Source of the DNA: Anaerolineae bacterium
GTDB taxonomy: Bacteria; Chloroflexota; Anaerolineae; JAAYZQ01
Assembly (NCBI GenBank): GCA_016926595.1
Contig: JAFGOG010000065.1
Location: forward strand, 1 to 13,632
DNA: 13,632 nucleotides
Direction: 5' to 3'
Shown here: positions 1 to 7,100 of the stretch, one piece after another
Position numbering within the stretch: position 1 is the first letter of the stretch
Layout of the letters: each line of letters opens with the position of its first letter
The notes under the pieces: model-generated
Database searches by the model: none
Seen by the model: the letters and a program-made list of their open reading frames with translations, nothing else
Told to the model about the DNA's origin: nothing
Program-made: the position numbers and the translations under genes

Positions 1-1189
1 AAGGCCTCGCCTGCGGGCTCATTTCGACCATGCCGTAGGGCAGGCCGTAGGCCGGCATTAAGGCCAGGTAGGGGTCGGGGTCGAATGCTTCTGGACCGAG
101 CACGCCCTTTCCCTGCCACACGCCGCCGGCCAGCAAGTCCATGGCGATGACCGGGCAAGCGCCGGTCTGGAAGGCCACGGCCTGGCAGCCGTACTTGCTC
201 ATGCTGTAGGCGTTGTCGGTGGATTGGTAGAGGTAGACCTGGCGCGGTTTGCCGTCCTTCCAACCCTTGACCCAGGCGCCGACGCAGGTCTTGCCGGTCA
301 TCCGGTCGCCGAGGAGCGCCGGATCTGGCAGGCAGGCCGCGACCACGTCGCGCGGCGCTACCCGGACCCCTTTGACGTCGATCGGCTGCGGGCTGTCCAT
401 GCCCAGCATGTTGATGACCCGGATGGCGTTCATGAACTGGGGGTCAAGCCCATACTTGAAGGTGACGCGCCGGCAGTTGATCCAGCGGGGGATGAGCACG
501 ACCTCTTCGTGCTCGACGCTGACGCACTCGACCGGCCCGATACCCTCCGGGAAGTGAAAAATCTCGGGCTCGGAAAAGGGCGGGGTGGTGAACCAGCCTT
601 TGCCCTGTTCCCAGACGAGGGCGGGGGAGGTGCATTCTTCGATGGTGTCGAGGATGGAAAAGGTGGGGGCAAAGTCAAACCCGCTGATCTGCAAGTCGGC
701 GACGTCACGGATTCCAATCTCGTCTATCTCGTCGAACAGGCGCTTTGCGGCAAACCGGGCAAAGATGTCGGACACGCCGGGATCCATGCCGATGCCCAAG
801 ATGGCCAGCAACCCTTTCCGCTCCCAATCGCCAGCCCGGGCGAACTGGTAGGCTCCCATGCCGGCCCCAGCGCCTTCCATGGCCATGTCCAGGTAGGCGC
901 AGCCGGCCTGGTAGGCGGCGTCAAAGATGAAGTGGTTGTAGGTGTTGGTGACGGCGTTCATGATCAGATCGACGCCGTGCCGGCAGGCCAAGGCCGCGAT
1001 CTGGGCTGTATTCCCGGCATCGACCTGCTCGACGGGGAATATGGCCGGCGCAGCCAGCTTGCGGCTGACTTGACGGGCGCGCTCCAGGTTATAGTCGGCC
1101 AGGACCATCTTTTCGAGCCAGGGGCGGCCGGCGGCAAGGACGGCGATCGCCTCCCCTACAGTGCCTACGCCAATTAACAGGACTCGCAT
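1..1189 (-). CDS. Saccharopine dehydrogenase family oxidoreductase (3' end beyond window)
   Basis: Probable NAD(P)-dependent dehydrogenase of the saccharopine / lysine / carboxynorspermidine dehydrogenase family, cytoplasmic. The frame is open from ATG at 1189 to the left edge, giving 396 visible codons and no stop. That is close to full family length (about 400), so only a short C-terminal tail should be missing. The N-terminus is a Rossmann fold: a short beta strand, GVGTVG at residues 7-12 (GxGxxG), and an acidic residue D32 (LADYN) at the end of strand 2, which suggests NAD+ preference. The middle carries GIGMDPGVSDIF, typical of the family, and the end carries a Cys/Pro segment followed by KGVLGPEAFDPDP. 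The start is fixed because the ATG three bases upstream is in another frame and stops at once; AGGG lies about 10 bases upstream. A good promoter sits at 1267-1295. The exact substrate (lysine metabolism or polyamine synthesis) cannot be told from this sequence. Confidence 0.9.
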   Translation of the reverse strand, partial: MRVLLIGVGTVGEAIAVLAAGRPWLEKMVLADYNLERARQVSRKLAAPAIFPVEQVDAGNTAQIAALACRHGVDLIMNAVTNTYNHFIFDAAYQAGCAYLDMAMEGAGAGMGAYQFARAGDWERKGLLAILGIGMDPGVSDIFARFAAKRLFDEIDEIGIRDVADLQISGFDFAPTFSILDTIEECTSPALVWEQGKGWFTTPPFSEPEIFHFPEGIGPVECVSVEHEEVVLIPRWINCRRVTFKYGLDPQFMNAIRVINMLGMDSPQPIDVKGVRVAPRDVVAACLPDPALLGDRMTGKTCVGAWVKGWKDGKPRQVYLYQSTDNAYSMSKYGCQAVAFQTGACPVIAMDLLAGGVWQGKGVLGPEAFDPDPYLALMPAYGLPYGMVEMSPQARP

Positions 1190-1266
1190 TCCATGTCCCT
1201 CGGAAAGAATAAATTATGGGAAACACTGTGCAGCATGGGCCACAAAACAGCCAAGCCGACGGGGTA

Positions 1267-1295
1267 ATGATAGCAGGAATCGTGGAAAAAGACAA
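1267..1295 (-). promoter_or_regulatory. Sigma70-type promoter for the saccharopine dehydrogenase gene
   Basis: On the minus strand, TTGTCT (1295-1290, four of six consensus bases) is followed after exactly 17 bases by TATCAT (1272-1267, five of six). Transcription would start near 1260 and leave a leader of about 70 bases before the ATG at 1189. It lies downstream of the terminator-like hairpin at 1379-1415, so the dehydrogenase gene appears to be its own transcription unit. Confidence 0.6.
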
Positions 1296-1378
1296 ACCAG
1301 CGAGGGCTCTGCCCACGGGCGGGAAGCTCACCCGCGGGCGCAGACGCCGATCAGAGGTCAGGGCAGGCTGAAGCAGGC

Positions 1379-1415
1379 AAAACGAGCCCCGATCCGGGCT
1401 ATGGGTCGAGGCTCG
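1379..1415 (-). terminator. Intrinsic terminator-like hairpin after the beta-helix gene
   Basis: Read on the minus strand, arms 1415-1403 and 1395-1383 (outer part CGAGCC / GGCTCG) form a 10-pair stem including one G-U, then a C x A mismatch and two more G-C pairs, around a 7-base loop. A run of four T (1382-1379) follows directly. The G-U would be an A x C mismatch on the plus strand, so the fold favours the minus transcript. It lies about 44 bases past the stop codon at 1459. The T run is short, so efficiency may be modest. Confidence 0.55.
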
Positions 1416-1458
1416 CCTTGGCCGCCCGGTGACCTGACTCTGGCAGGCAGGGGGGTTG

Positions 1459-2841
1459 TTACCTGACGACCAGAGGCAGGGTGACGTAAAAGGGGTGGGT
1501 TTCGTAGGCGCCCATGTCGACGATGGGCGCCGCGCCGCTGCCGGTATCGGCCATGGAGAGAACGTCGGCAAAGCGGGGCAGGCCAGCCAGGTCGAAGGGC
1601 AGTGGCTCGGCCAGGTCGCCGTCGCCATCCAGGTCCTCGCCATCCACCAATCCGGCGTCGTTGTCGCCGGCATCGACCGCCGGGGAGGTGGGGCGAAGCT
1701 GGAGCGAGCCGGCGACGAACTGCGGATCGGCATCGACGACCGCCAGGCCGCCGTAGCCGCCCTGGACATCGCTGTAGGCGACGTCGGCGCTGCTGTCGGG
1801 GTCGTCGTCGATCTGATCTGGCCCGTTGTCCCACAGGATGGCGTTGCGGATGACCGGCGAGCTGTAGAATGCGTTGTACAGCGCCCCGCCGTGGCCGGCC
1901 GAATTGCCAACCAGGGTAACGTTGGTCAACCTGGGGCTGGCCCAGTGGTTGGCCAGGGCACCGCCAGAACCGGCCTGGTTGCCGGTCATGGCGACGTTGA
2001 CCAGGGCGGGGTTGCATTTGGCATTGTAGACGCCGCCGCCCCAATTGGCGGCGGTATTGCCGTCAAAGGTCACGTTGGCGACCACCGCCTGGCTAAACAC
2101 GTTGTACATTCCGCCGCCGTCCGCCGCCGAGTTGGCGGTGAACGAGACGCCGACCAGCACCGGGCTGCTGGAGTAGCTGAACAGCCCTCCGCCTGACCCC
2201 GCCGTGTTGGCGTGAAAGTGGACGTTAGTGAGGGCCAGGCGCTCAGCGTAGCCGCTGTACAGCCCGCCGCCCAGACCAGCGGCGTTGCCCTCAAAGATGA
2301 GATTGACCAGGGTAAGGCGGCCGTGATCGTTATAGAGGCCGCCGCCGCGGTCGTAGGGGCTGGCGCCGTCGGCGTTGCCGCCGCGCACGATCAGGCCATC
2401 CAGCGCCAGGCTGGCGTCGAGGTCGCCGCTCAGCAACACGTGGTAGGAGTTGTCACTCGGGTCACCGGGGACGCCGAGATCGCCGCTCAGGATGGTGGGG
2501 TGCGAGAGCCAGTCCCGCTCATCGCGCGCCGACTCGACGCCGGCAAAGCCGCCGTACAAGGCCACGCCGTTCTTGAGCTGAAAGCTGGCGGTGCGATCGG
2601 CGCCGTGGGTGGGGGTGTAGGTCCCAGCGGCGATCCAGATCTCGTCACCGGCGGCGGCGTGAGCCAGCGCGGTCTGCAAGTCGCAGGCCGTCTGCCAGGC
2701 GTCGCCACAGGGCCAGGCGGTCGAGCCCTGCGGCGTGACGCGGATCGCCGCCGGATCGGCGTGGGCCGGCCGCACCGGCAGGAGCCAGGCGACGGCTGCC
2801 AGGATCAGCGCCAAACAGAGTGCGAATCTTGCCGGTTTCAT
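1459..2841 (-). CDS. Secreted parallel beta-helix protein with polymorphic (Pmp-like) repeats
   Basis: 460-residue predicted extracellular or surface protein. Residues 1-28 form a signal peptide: MKPAR, a hydrophobic core, then an AHA cleavage motif before DP. Residues 30-160 hold the capping region seen in choice-of-anchor-Q/right-handed beta-helix proteins (GDEIWIAAGTY, LYGGFAG, TILSGDLG). Residues about 165-340 hold seven imperfect repeats of about 24 residues with the pattern GGGLYN...L.NV.F.GN.A, the signature of polymorphic membrane protein repeats. Residues 386-447 carry SPAVDAGDND, DLDGDGD and DMGAYE, the usual C-terminal cap. The last residues, YVTLPLVVR, resemble a tail seen on many Chloroflexota secreted proteins. 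ATG at 2841 is chosen; a TTG directly before it is also possible, and GGAGGG lies 4 bases upstream of the ATG. No catalytic residues are evident, so function (adhesin, polysaccharide binding, lyase) is open. Confidence 0.85.
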   Translation of the reverse strand: MKPARFALCLALILAAVAWLLPVRPAHADPAAIRVTPQGSTAWPCGDAWQTACDLQTALAHAAAGDEIWIAAGTYTPTHGADRTASFQLKNGVALYGGFAGVESARDERDWLSHPTILSGDLGVPGDPSDNSYHVLLSGDLDASLALDGLIVRGGNADGASPYDRGGGLYNDHGRLTLVNLIFEGNAAGLGGGLYSGYAERLALTNVHFHANTAGSGGGLFSYSSSPVLVGVSFTANSAADGGGMYNVFSQAVVANVTFDGNTAANWGGGVYNAKCNPALVNVAMTGNQAGSGGALANHWASPRLTNVTLVGNSAGHGGALYNAFYSSPVIRNAILWDNGPDQIDDDPDSSADVAYSDVQGGYGGLAVVDADPQFVAGSLQLRPTSPAVDAGDNDAGLVDGEDLDGDGDLAEPLPFDLAGLPRFADVLSMADTGSGAAPIVDMGAYETHPFYVTLPLVVR

Positions 2842-3044
2842 CAAGCCCTCCAGTGCTGAGATTGGATCGTTCTGACACTTGTTTTACAGCTATCCACCGG
2901 CGAAGGTTCCCGAATCGCAGCAGAACGGCAGCGGGTGGTTTTATTGGAGAATGATCCAACTACCGAGCACGCAAAGGCAACGAGGGCGATAGTAACGCCA
3001 TTGAGAACAGACCGCGCCCCTACGGTTTTCGGCGGCGGAGGGCG

Positions 3045-3770
3045 CTATTTTGTTTTGCGCTGCTGTAGAAGCCAGTGGTAGAGGGCGGGGTCGTCGTAAG
3101 TGCGGGTCCAGGAGTCGTGGGCCAGGTCGGGGTAGAGGGTGAAACGCACAGCGCCGCCGCACGCCTTTAGAGCATCGACCATGCGCTGTGACTCGCCGGG
3201 CGACACCTGCTCGTCGAGAGCGCCATGAAAGGCCCACACGGGCACGTCCTTCAGGCTGCTGACGGCGGCCGGGTCGCCGCCGCCGCACACCGGCACCACG
3301 GCAGCAAAGCGCTCGGGGTAGCGGCTGGCCAGCGCCCAGGCGCCATAGCCGCCCATGCTGAGGCCGGTGAGGTAGACGCGCCGGGCGTCGACGGCATAGG
3401 CGGCCACGACCTCGTCGAGCAGGGCGTTGAGGGTGGGCAGCTCGTAGAACCAGCAGTGCTCGTAGGGGCACTGGGGCGAGACGGTGATAAAGGGGAAATC
3501 GGGCTGCTTGTCGACCTTTTTGGGGATGCCGTGCACCTTGAGCTTTTTCAGGCCAGCGCCTGTTTCGCCCATGCCGTGCAGGAAGAGGATGAGCGGCCAC
3601 TTTTGGCTGGGGTCAAGGCCATAGGCAGCGGGCAGGAAGAGCAGGTAATCGAACCGGCCGCGCCGGCCGCGGCTGGGGACGCCCGGCAGCCGGAAGCTGC
3701 GCGGCACCTGGCGGCCGGGCACGGCCGCGGCTGTGGGCGATGTGGTAGAACGTGAGGCGCTCAGTTTCAT
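3045..3770 (-). CDS. Alpha/beta-hydrolase esterase (PHB-depolymerase/dienelactone-hydrolase-like)
   Basis: 241-residue serine hydrolase. All catalytic elements are visible: an HGMG oxyanion loop at residues 65-68, the nucleophile elbow GLSMGG with Ser138, Asp186 in FHGALDEQV, and His218 in DLAHDSW. This arrangement, including GYGAWALASRYPERFAAVVPVCGGGD after the serine, matches the predicted peptidase/esterase group related to poly(3-hydroxybutyrate) depolymerases and carboxylesterases. No signal peptide is obvious; the first 25 residues are Ser/Thr/Ala-rich with Arg. Start ATG at 3770 has only a weak purine-rich site (AAGAGAAAG) upstream, but a strong promoter (3798-3826) places the start about 20 bases after the predicted transcription start. 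It is divergent from the ABC permease genes. The natural ester substrate is unknown. Confidence 0.88.
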   Translation of the reverse strand: MKLSASRSTTSPTAAAVPGRQVPRSFRLPGVPSRGRRGRFDYLLFLPAAYGLDPSQKWPLILFLHGMGETGAGLKKLKVHGIPKKVDKQPDFPFITVSPQCPYEHCWFYELPTLNALLDEVVAAYAVDARRVYLTGLSMGGYGAWALASRYPERFAAVVPVCGGGDPAAVSSLKDVPVWAFHGALDEQVSPGESQRMVDALKACGGAVRFTLYPDLAHDSWTRTYDDPALYHWLLQQRKTK

Positions 3771-3797
3771 GGCATCGCGCTTTCTCTTACGGCGGCT

Positions 3798-3826
3798 ATT
3801 ATGGCAGCTTTCAGGCCGGTTGTCAA
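3798..3826 (-). promoter_or_regulatory. Near-consensus sigma70 promoter for the esterase gene
   Basis: On the minus strand, a perfect TTGACA (3826-3821), a spacer of 17 bases and CATAAT (3803-3798, five of six) precede the esterase ATG at 3770. The predicted transcription start near 3790 gives a leader of about 20 bases. Confidence 0.75.
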
Positions 3827-3864
3827 GAGGGGAGGGTCATCACGGAATTGTGCGGCAGCGGATC

Positions 3865-3893
3865 TTGACTAGGACCGCCATTCCTTGTACAAT
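3865..3893 (+). promoter_or_regulatory. Sigma70 promoter for the ABC permease genes
   Basis: TTGACT (3865-3870, five of six) is followed by a 17-base spacer and TACAAT (3888-3893, five of six). Predicted transcription start is about 3900, so any start codon for the first permease must lie to the right of that point. The -35 boxes of this promoter and of the divergent esterase promoter are only 38 bases apart. Confidence 0.7.
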
Positions 3894-4012
3894 GGGCCGG
3901 TTGCTGGTCTGTTTCGGGATTGGAGCCTGCGCCGGGCGTCGCCCGTGAACCATCGCCATGGAGGCTGGGTTATGTTCTCAGAACGAAACTGCGTTCGACT
4001 GGATTGCGGACT

Positions 4013-5089
4013 GTGACCAGATTGCCCGTACTCAGGTTCCTGCTCCAGCGCGCCTGGACGATAGCGGTCACCCTGCTCATCGTCACTGCCCTGATCTACG
4101 GCACCATCTGCCTGGCCCCGCTCGAATCCCGGGTCCGCCTGTACATGGGCAAGCGCACCAGGTCATTCATGCCGCCAGAGATCGAAAAACGGCTGATCGA
4201 GACGATCATCCGCGAGCACGGCATGGACGATCCCTTCCCGGTTCAATATGTCCGTTGGGCGACGCGGATGATCCAGGGCGAATGGGGCTGGAGCCCCACG
4301 CTCAGGGCTGATGTCCTCGACGTGCTGCTGAAGCGAACGCCGGCGACGGTGGAGCTGACTCTGTATTCTCTGTTATTGTTCATCCCGTTGGGGCTGGTCT
4401 GCGGGGCAGTCGCCGGTTGGAGGCGAGGCCGCGCTCCCGACCGGGGATTCCGTCTGTCTGCGTATGTCGCCACGTCGATCCCGCCGTTCATCCTGGGGCT
4501 GGTATTGCTGTCGATCTTTTACGTAGGGCTGCACTGGTTCCTGCCCGGGTACTTGAGCTCGAGCCAAGAGGCAGTAACCGGAGATTCCTCGTTCAGGACC
4601 ATTACGGGACTGCTTACCATCGACGGCCTGCTCAACGGGCAGTGGCGCGTCAGCCTGGACGCCGCACGCCACCTGGCGCTGCCGGTGGTCACCTTGAGCC
4701 TTTTTCACTGGGCGACGTTGGGACGGATAACGCGGGCCTTGATCATAGAGGAGGCGAACAAGGGGTACATCACCGCAGCGCACGCGCGAGGCTTGACCTC
4801 ACGACGGGTCCTGTGGGGACACGCCGTGCCCAACGTCCTTGCGCCCAGCTTGACCAGCAGCGCGCTGTCGGCGGCTGCGCTGATCACGGGGGTGTACATC
4901 GTCGAAGTGGTCTTTAACTGGCCGGGGGTCTCTAAGCTGATCACCCGCACCTACTGGGAGCCAGACGTGGTTTTGGCGGCCGGGTTTGCCGTGTACAGCG
5001 TCCTGGCTGTGCTGGCAGTGATGATCCTCCTGGACATTGTCCAACTGCTTGCCGATCCACGCCTGCGAGGCGGCGGGGAGGGATCATGA
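4013..5089 (+). CDS. ABC transporter permease, DppB/OppB type
   Basis: Inner-membrane permease of a peptide/nickel-type (family 5) ABC importer. From the GTG at 4013 it has 358 residues. An N-terminal membrane segment follows RFLLQRAW; then a long external loop with GEWGWSPTL, then PATVELTLYSLLLFIPLGLVCG, which is characteristic of the family. The cytoplasmic EAA loop that docks the ATPase lies at about residues 246-275 (EEANKGYITAAHARGL ... HAVPN). The frame is open back to a TTG at 3920 (389 residues), but the extra residues are polar and unlike the family N-terminus, so GTG 4013 is preferred; TTG 4004 and 4022 are alternatives. None has a good ribosome binding site, so the start is uncertain while the identity is firm. 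Its stop overlaps the next gene by four bases (ATGA). The substrate cannot be read from permeases. Confidence 0.9.
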   Translation: MTRLPVLRFLLQRAWTIAVTLLIVTALIYGTICLAPLESRVRLYMGKRTRSFMPPEIEKRLIETIIREHGMDDPFPVQYVRWATRMIQGEWGWSPTLRADVLDVLLKRTPATVELTLYSLLLFIPLGLVCGAVAGWRRGRAPDRGFRLSAYVATSIPPFILGLVLLSIFYVGLHWFLPGYLSSSQEAVTGDSSFRTITGLLTIDGLLNGQWRVSLDAARHLALPVVTLSLFHWATLGRITRALIIEEANKGYITAAHARGLTSRRVLWGHAVPNVLAPSLTSSALSAAALITGVYIVEVVFNWPGVSKLITRTYWEPDVVLAAGFAVYSVLAVLAVMILLDIVQLLADPRLRGGGEGS

Positions 5090-6000
5090 GACGCCGGCGA
5101 CGCGCCCTGTCGAACGGCCAGATCCTGCTGGCGTGCGTGATCCTGGGGCTGTTTTTCGCGGTCGCCATCCTGGCGCCGCAGTTGGCGCCGCCAGACGATC
5201 CCGACAATCCGGGCGGGATCCGCATCGCCGGCGAGTCTCACTATGGAATGCCCCTGCCGCCCAGCAAAGAGGCGATCCTGGGGACCGGGCCTGGGCAATT
5301 CGACATTTATTACTCGCTGGTGTGGGGCACGCGCTCGGCGCTGCGCTTTGGCCTCGTCGTCGCCATGAGCACGGCCGCGATCGGGGTCCTGCTCGGGGCG
5401 GTGAGCGGCTATTTTGGCGGCAGGGTCCATGGCCTGCTCACGCGCATCAGCGATGGGTTTCTGGCATTTCCGGTGATCGCGGCTGTGTGGCTGATAGTGC
5501 AGGTGATGACGCCGGAAATGTATACCGAGCCCACCCCTATCCAGCAGGCGTTCTACGATCTGCATCTCAGTCCGGTGCTGCTGGCGCTGATCCTGTTCTC
5601 ATGGATGCCTTATGCCCGGCTGACGAGTGTGAACGTGATCCAGTTGAAACAGACGGAATATGTGCTGGCGGCCAAGGCGTTGGGGGCGCGCGACGCACGG
5701 ATCATCGGGCGGCACATCCTGCCCAACGCCCTGTCGCCGGTCATTGTGCTGGCCGCGCGGGACGTGGGCGCTATGGTGGTGCTGGCCGCGGCGTTTAGCT
5801 TTATCGGTTTGGGTGGGGGCAGCGAGTGGGGCACGATCCTGGCGATGGGGCGCGATTATGTCATCGGCCTGGGGGGCAACCCGCTGGCCTACTGGTGGGT
5901 GTTCGTGCCGGCCACCCTGGCCCTGGTGCTTTTCGGCATCGGCTGGAACCTGCTCGGCGACGGGCTGAACACCGTCCTCGATCCGCGGATTGGCCGGTGA
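5086..6000 (+). CDS. ABC transporter permease, DppC/OppC type
   Basis: 304-residue partner permease forming the channel with the upstream DppB-type protein. It has a basic N-terminus (MRRRRR), a first membrane segment at residues 11-30, and an extracytoplasmic stretch that includes LGTGPGQFDIYYSLVWGTRSAL, matching the LGTD..GrDv.sRl.yG.R.sL region of DppC. More membrane segments follow. The EAA loop is at about residues 190-215 (EYVLAAKALGARDARIIGRHILPN). The C-terminus NLLGDGLNTVLDPR is the typical DppC ending. The start ATG overlaps the previous stop (ATGA), with GGGGAGG 5 bases upstream, so the two are translationally coupled. Between residues 140 and 160 the external loop is longer than usual. 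After the stop, only 73 bases separate it from the convergent fmdB-type gene, with no clear terminator. Binding-protein and ATPase genes are absent here. Confidence 0.93.
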   Translation: MRRRRRALSNGQILLACVILGLFFAVAILAPQLAPPDDPDNPGGIRIAGESHYGMPLPPSKEAILGTGPGQFDIYYSLVWGTRSALRFGLVVAMSTAAIGVLLGAVSGYFGGRVHGLLTRISDGFLAFPVIAAVWLIVQVMTPEMYTEPTPIQQAFYDLHLSPVLLALILFSWMPYARLTSVNVIQLKQTEYVLAAKALGARDARIIGRHILPNALSPVIVLAARDVGAMVVLAAAFSFIGLGGGSEWGTILAMGRDYVIGLGGNPLAYWWVFVPATLALVLFGIGWNLLGDGLNTVLDPRIGR

Positions 6001-6073
6001 GATGCCATAACCTCTCCCCGAGTGCAGTATCGCCCAATCGCTCCGCCTCATTCTCCTGACGCGGGCGCCCAGG

Positions 6074-6313
6074 TCAGTCGCGGCGGCAGGCACTCCCGCC
6101 AGAACAGGGGGGGGCGTCGCATCGCTCGTCGCGGCCACAGCAGGTGTGGCCCGCCGGGCGGCGCGACTCGCCGCTCAGCAGGTGGGGCGCGGAGAAGAGC
6201 TTGTCGGTCAGCGGGCTGCCGCAGTTGGGGCAGGCCGGCGTGGTCGCGTAGGAGCGGACCAGGACCTCGACCCGCGCCTGGCACGTGGCACAGTGGTATT
6301 CATAGATTGGCAT
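6074..6313 (-). CDS. FmdB-family zinc-ribbon protein with Cys-rich tail
   Basis: 79-residue small protein. MPIYEYHCATC at the N-terminus and CPNC at residues 28-31 (with C8/C11) form the FmdB/putative-regulatory-protein zinc ribbon. The C-terminal third is unusual in carrying five further cysteines (C58, C59, C65, C70, C76) and a single His (H57), which could bind another metal. Start ATG 6313 has GGGGGAGG 5 bases upstream; an in-frame extension to 6364 would bypass this site and the invariant MPIYEY start, so it was discarded. It is the last gene of the minus-strand metal cluster. FmdB proteins were named from formamidase/amidase loci, but their role is poorly known. Confidence 0.85.
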   Translation of the reverse strand: MPIYEYHCATCQARVEVLVRSYATTPACPNCGSPLTDKLFSAPHLLSGESRRPAGHTCCGRDERCDAPPCSGGSACRRD

Positions 6314-6354
6314 GGAACCTCCCCCAAAAAGCCAGACGTTGGATCGCCAGCAGG

Positions 6355-6840
6355 TCAGCTCCAACCGCCGCCGCCTCGGCGGCGCTGGCGGCGCTGGCGG
6401 CGACCACCCCTTCCAGCAGAAGCCGGAGCCTTCCGATCGCGCTCCGCGCCTCTCGCCGGCAGCCGGATCGTGTAGCGGCTCAGCGTGTCTAGGACAGAAT
6501 CGGCCAGCCAGGGCAGGATCTCACGCCCGACCCAGACCAGCGCCGTGCCGACCACGGGCAGCACTTGGGATCGCAGGGACACCGGCACGGGCGACGTTCT
6601 AACCTGGATGACCTCTGGCTGTGGCCGGACAGCCGGCAGGTGGGTTTTTTCCACTACCGGAGCTTCTTGTGTCACCAGGATGATGGCCTCGGTGGGGCAG
6701 GCCGCCAGACAGGCTTCGCACTCGCGGCAGAGCGATTGGTCCACCGTGGCCTTGCCCCCCACCAGGCGCAAGGCGCCGGTCGGGCAGACCTCTACACAGG
6801 CACCGCAGCCGGTACAGCGCTCCAAGTCGATGGCGATCAC
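6355..6840 (-). CDS. 2x[4Fe-4S] ferredoxin with long basic C-terminal extension
   Basis: 161-residue protein. Residues 1-55 are a bacterial-type ferredoxin with two CxxCxxCxxxCP motifs: C9, C12, C15, C19 and C38, C41, C44, C48. Such proteins carry electrons between soluble enzymes. Residues 56-90 are a Pro/Val linker. Residues 91-128 are amphipathic or hydrophobic (SQVLPVVGTALVWVG...), possibly a membrane-contacting helix. Residues 130-161 are very rich in Arg, Gly and Gln (GRGGRRQRRQRRR, then GGGG). That tail is encoded by a short GGC/GGCGCT-like repetitive stretch around 6360-6420, which may be a low-complexity expansion. Translation starts at GTG 6840 with AGGAGGT 8 bases upstream. The stop of the upstream gene is 20 bases away. 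The partner could be the MinD-type ATPases of the same cluster. Confidence 0.85.
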   Translation of the reverse strand: MIAIDLERCTGCGACVEVCPTGALRLVGGKATVDQSLCRECEACLAACPTEAIILVTQEAPVVEKTHLPAVRPQPEVIQVRTSPVPVSLRSQVLPVVGTALVWVGREILPWLADSVLDTLSRYTIRLPARGAERDRKAPASAGRGGRRQRRQRRRGGGGWS

Positions 6841-6860
6841 AGCCTCTTACCTCCTCTAGC

Positions 6861-7100
6861 TCACACCAACCCACCCAGTTTTTGCAGCGCGGTGCTCAAT
6901 GCCTCATTGACCCAGCCCAGCTCTTTGGCGGCCGTGTCGATCTCGTCGGCTACTTCTTCATGGCCAGCAGCCCGAGCTTGCCCGGCCCAGTTGCGGAACT
7001 CGGCCGCGTGCTCGGCGTTGTGCTCTATCCAATGGGGCAGGAGCGCCCGCAGCTTGTCCTGCACGGTACCGCTTCCATGGTGATGTTCAATCGTCGCCAT
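6861..7100 (-). CDS. Small His-rich helical protein, probable metal-binding
   Basis: 79-residue protein not assigned with certainty. It begins MATIEHHHGSG and then forms a mostly helical, Ala/Glu-rich chain. A motif H23-xxx-H27-xxx-H31 (PHWIEHNAEH) places three histidines on one face of a helix next to the N-terminal HHH; H47 is a further candidate ligand. It lacks cysteine. Start ATG 7100 is preceded by GGAGG 5 bases upstream, and the gene overlaps the end of cooT by 14 bases, so the two are likely coupled. Small proteins of this look (HH-rich start, LLPHWIEHN.EHA.EF.W) recur beside MinD/ferredoxin ATPase and CooT-like genes, as far as I recall. A nickel or zinc carrier role is inference. 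Confidence 0.75.
   Translation of the reverse strand: MATIEHHHGSGTVQDKLRALLPHWIEHNAEHAAEFRNWAGQARAAGHEEVADEIDTAAKELGWVNEALSTALQKLGGLV

Noticed and set aside
224..1177. Long plus-strand open frame opposite the dehydrogenase gene
   Set aside because: It is antisense to a gene with a clear Rossmann motif and family match; its translation has no recognisable domain and reflects GC-rich third-position bias.
3005..3044. Possible terminator after the esterase gene
   Set aside because: Only a 6-7 pair outer stem around a loop of about 20 bases and no T run; too weak to call.
3958..4311. ATG-initiated frame at the beginning of the first permease gene
   Set aside because: It reads the permease sequence out of frame and ends early; the correct frame shows all permease motifs without a break.
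6001..6073. Bidirectional terminator between the convergent permease and fmdB-type genes
   Set aside because: Only a short GGGCGCCC palindrome is present; no stem followed by T or preceded by A was found.
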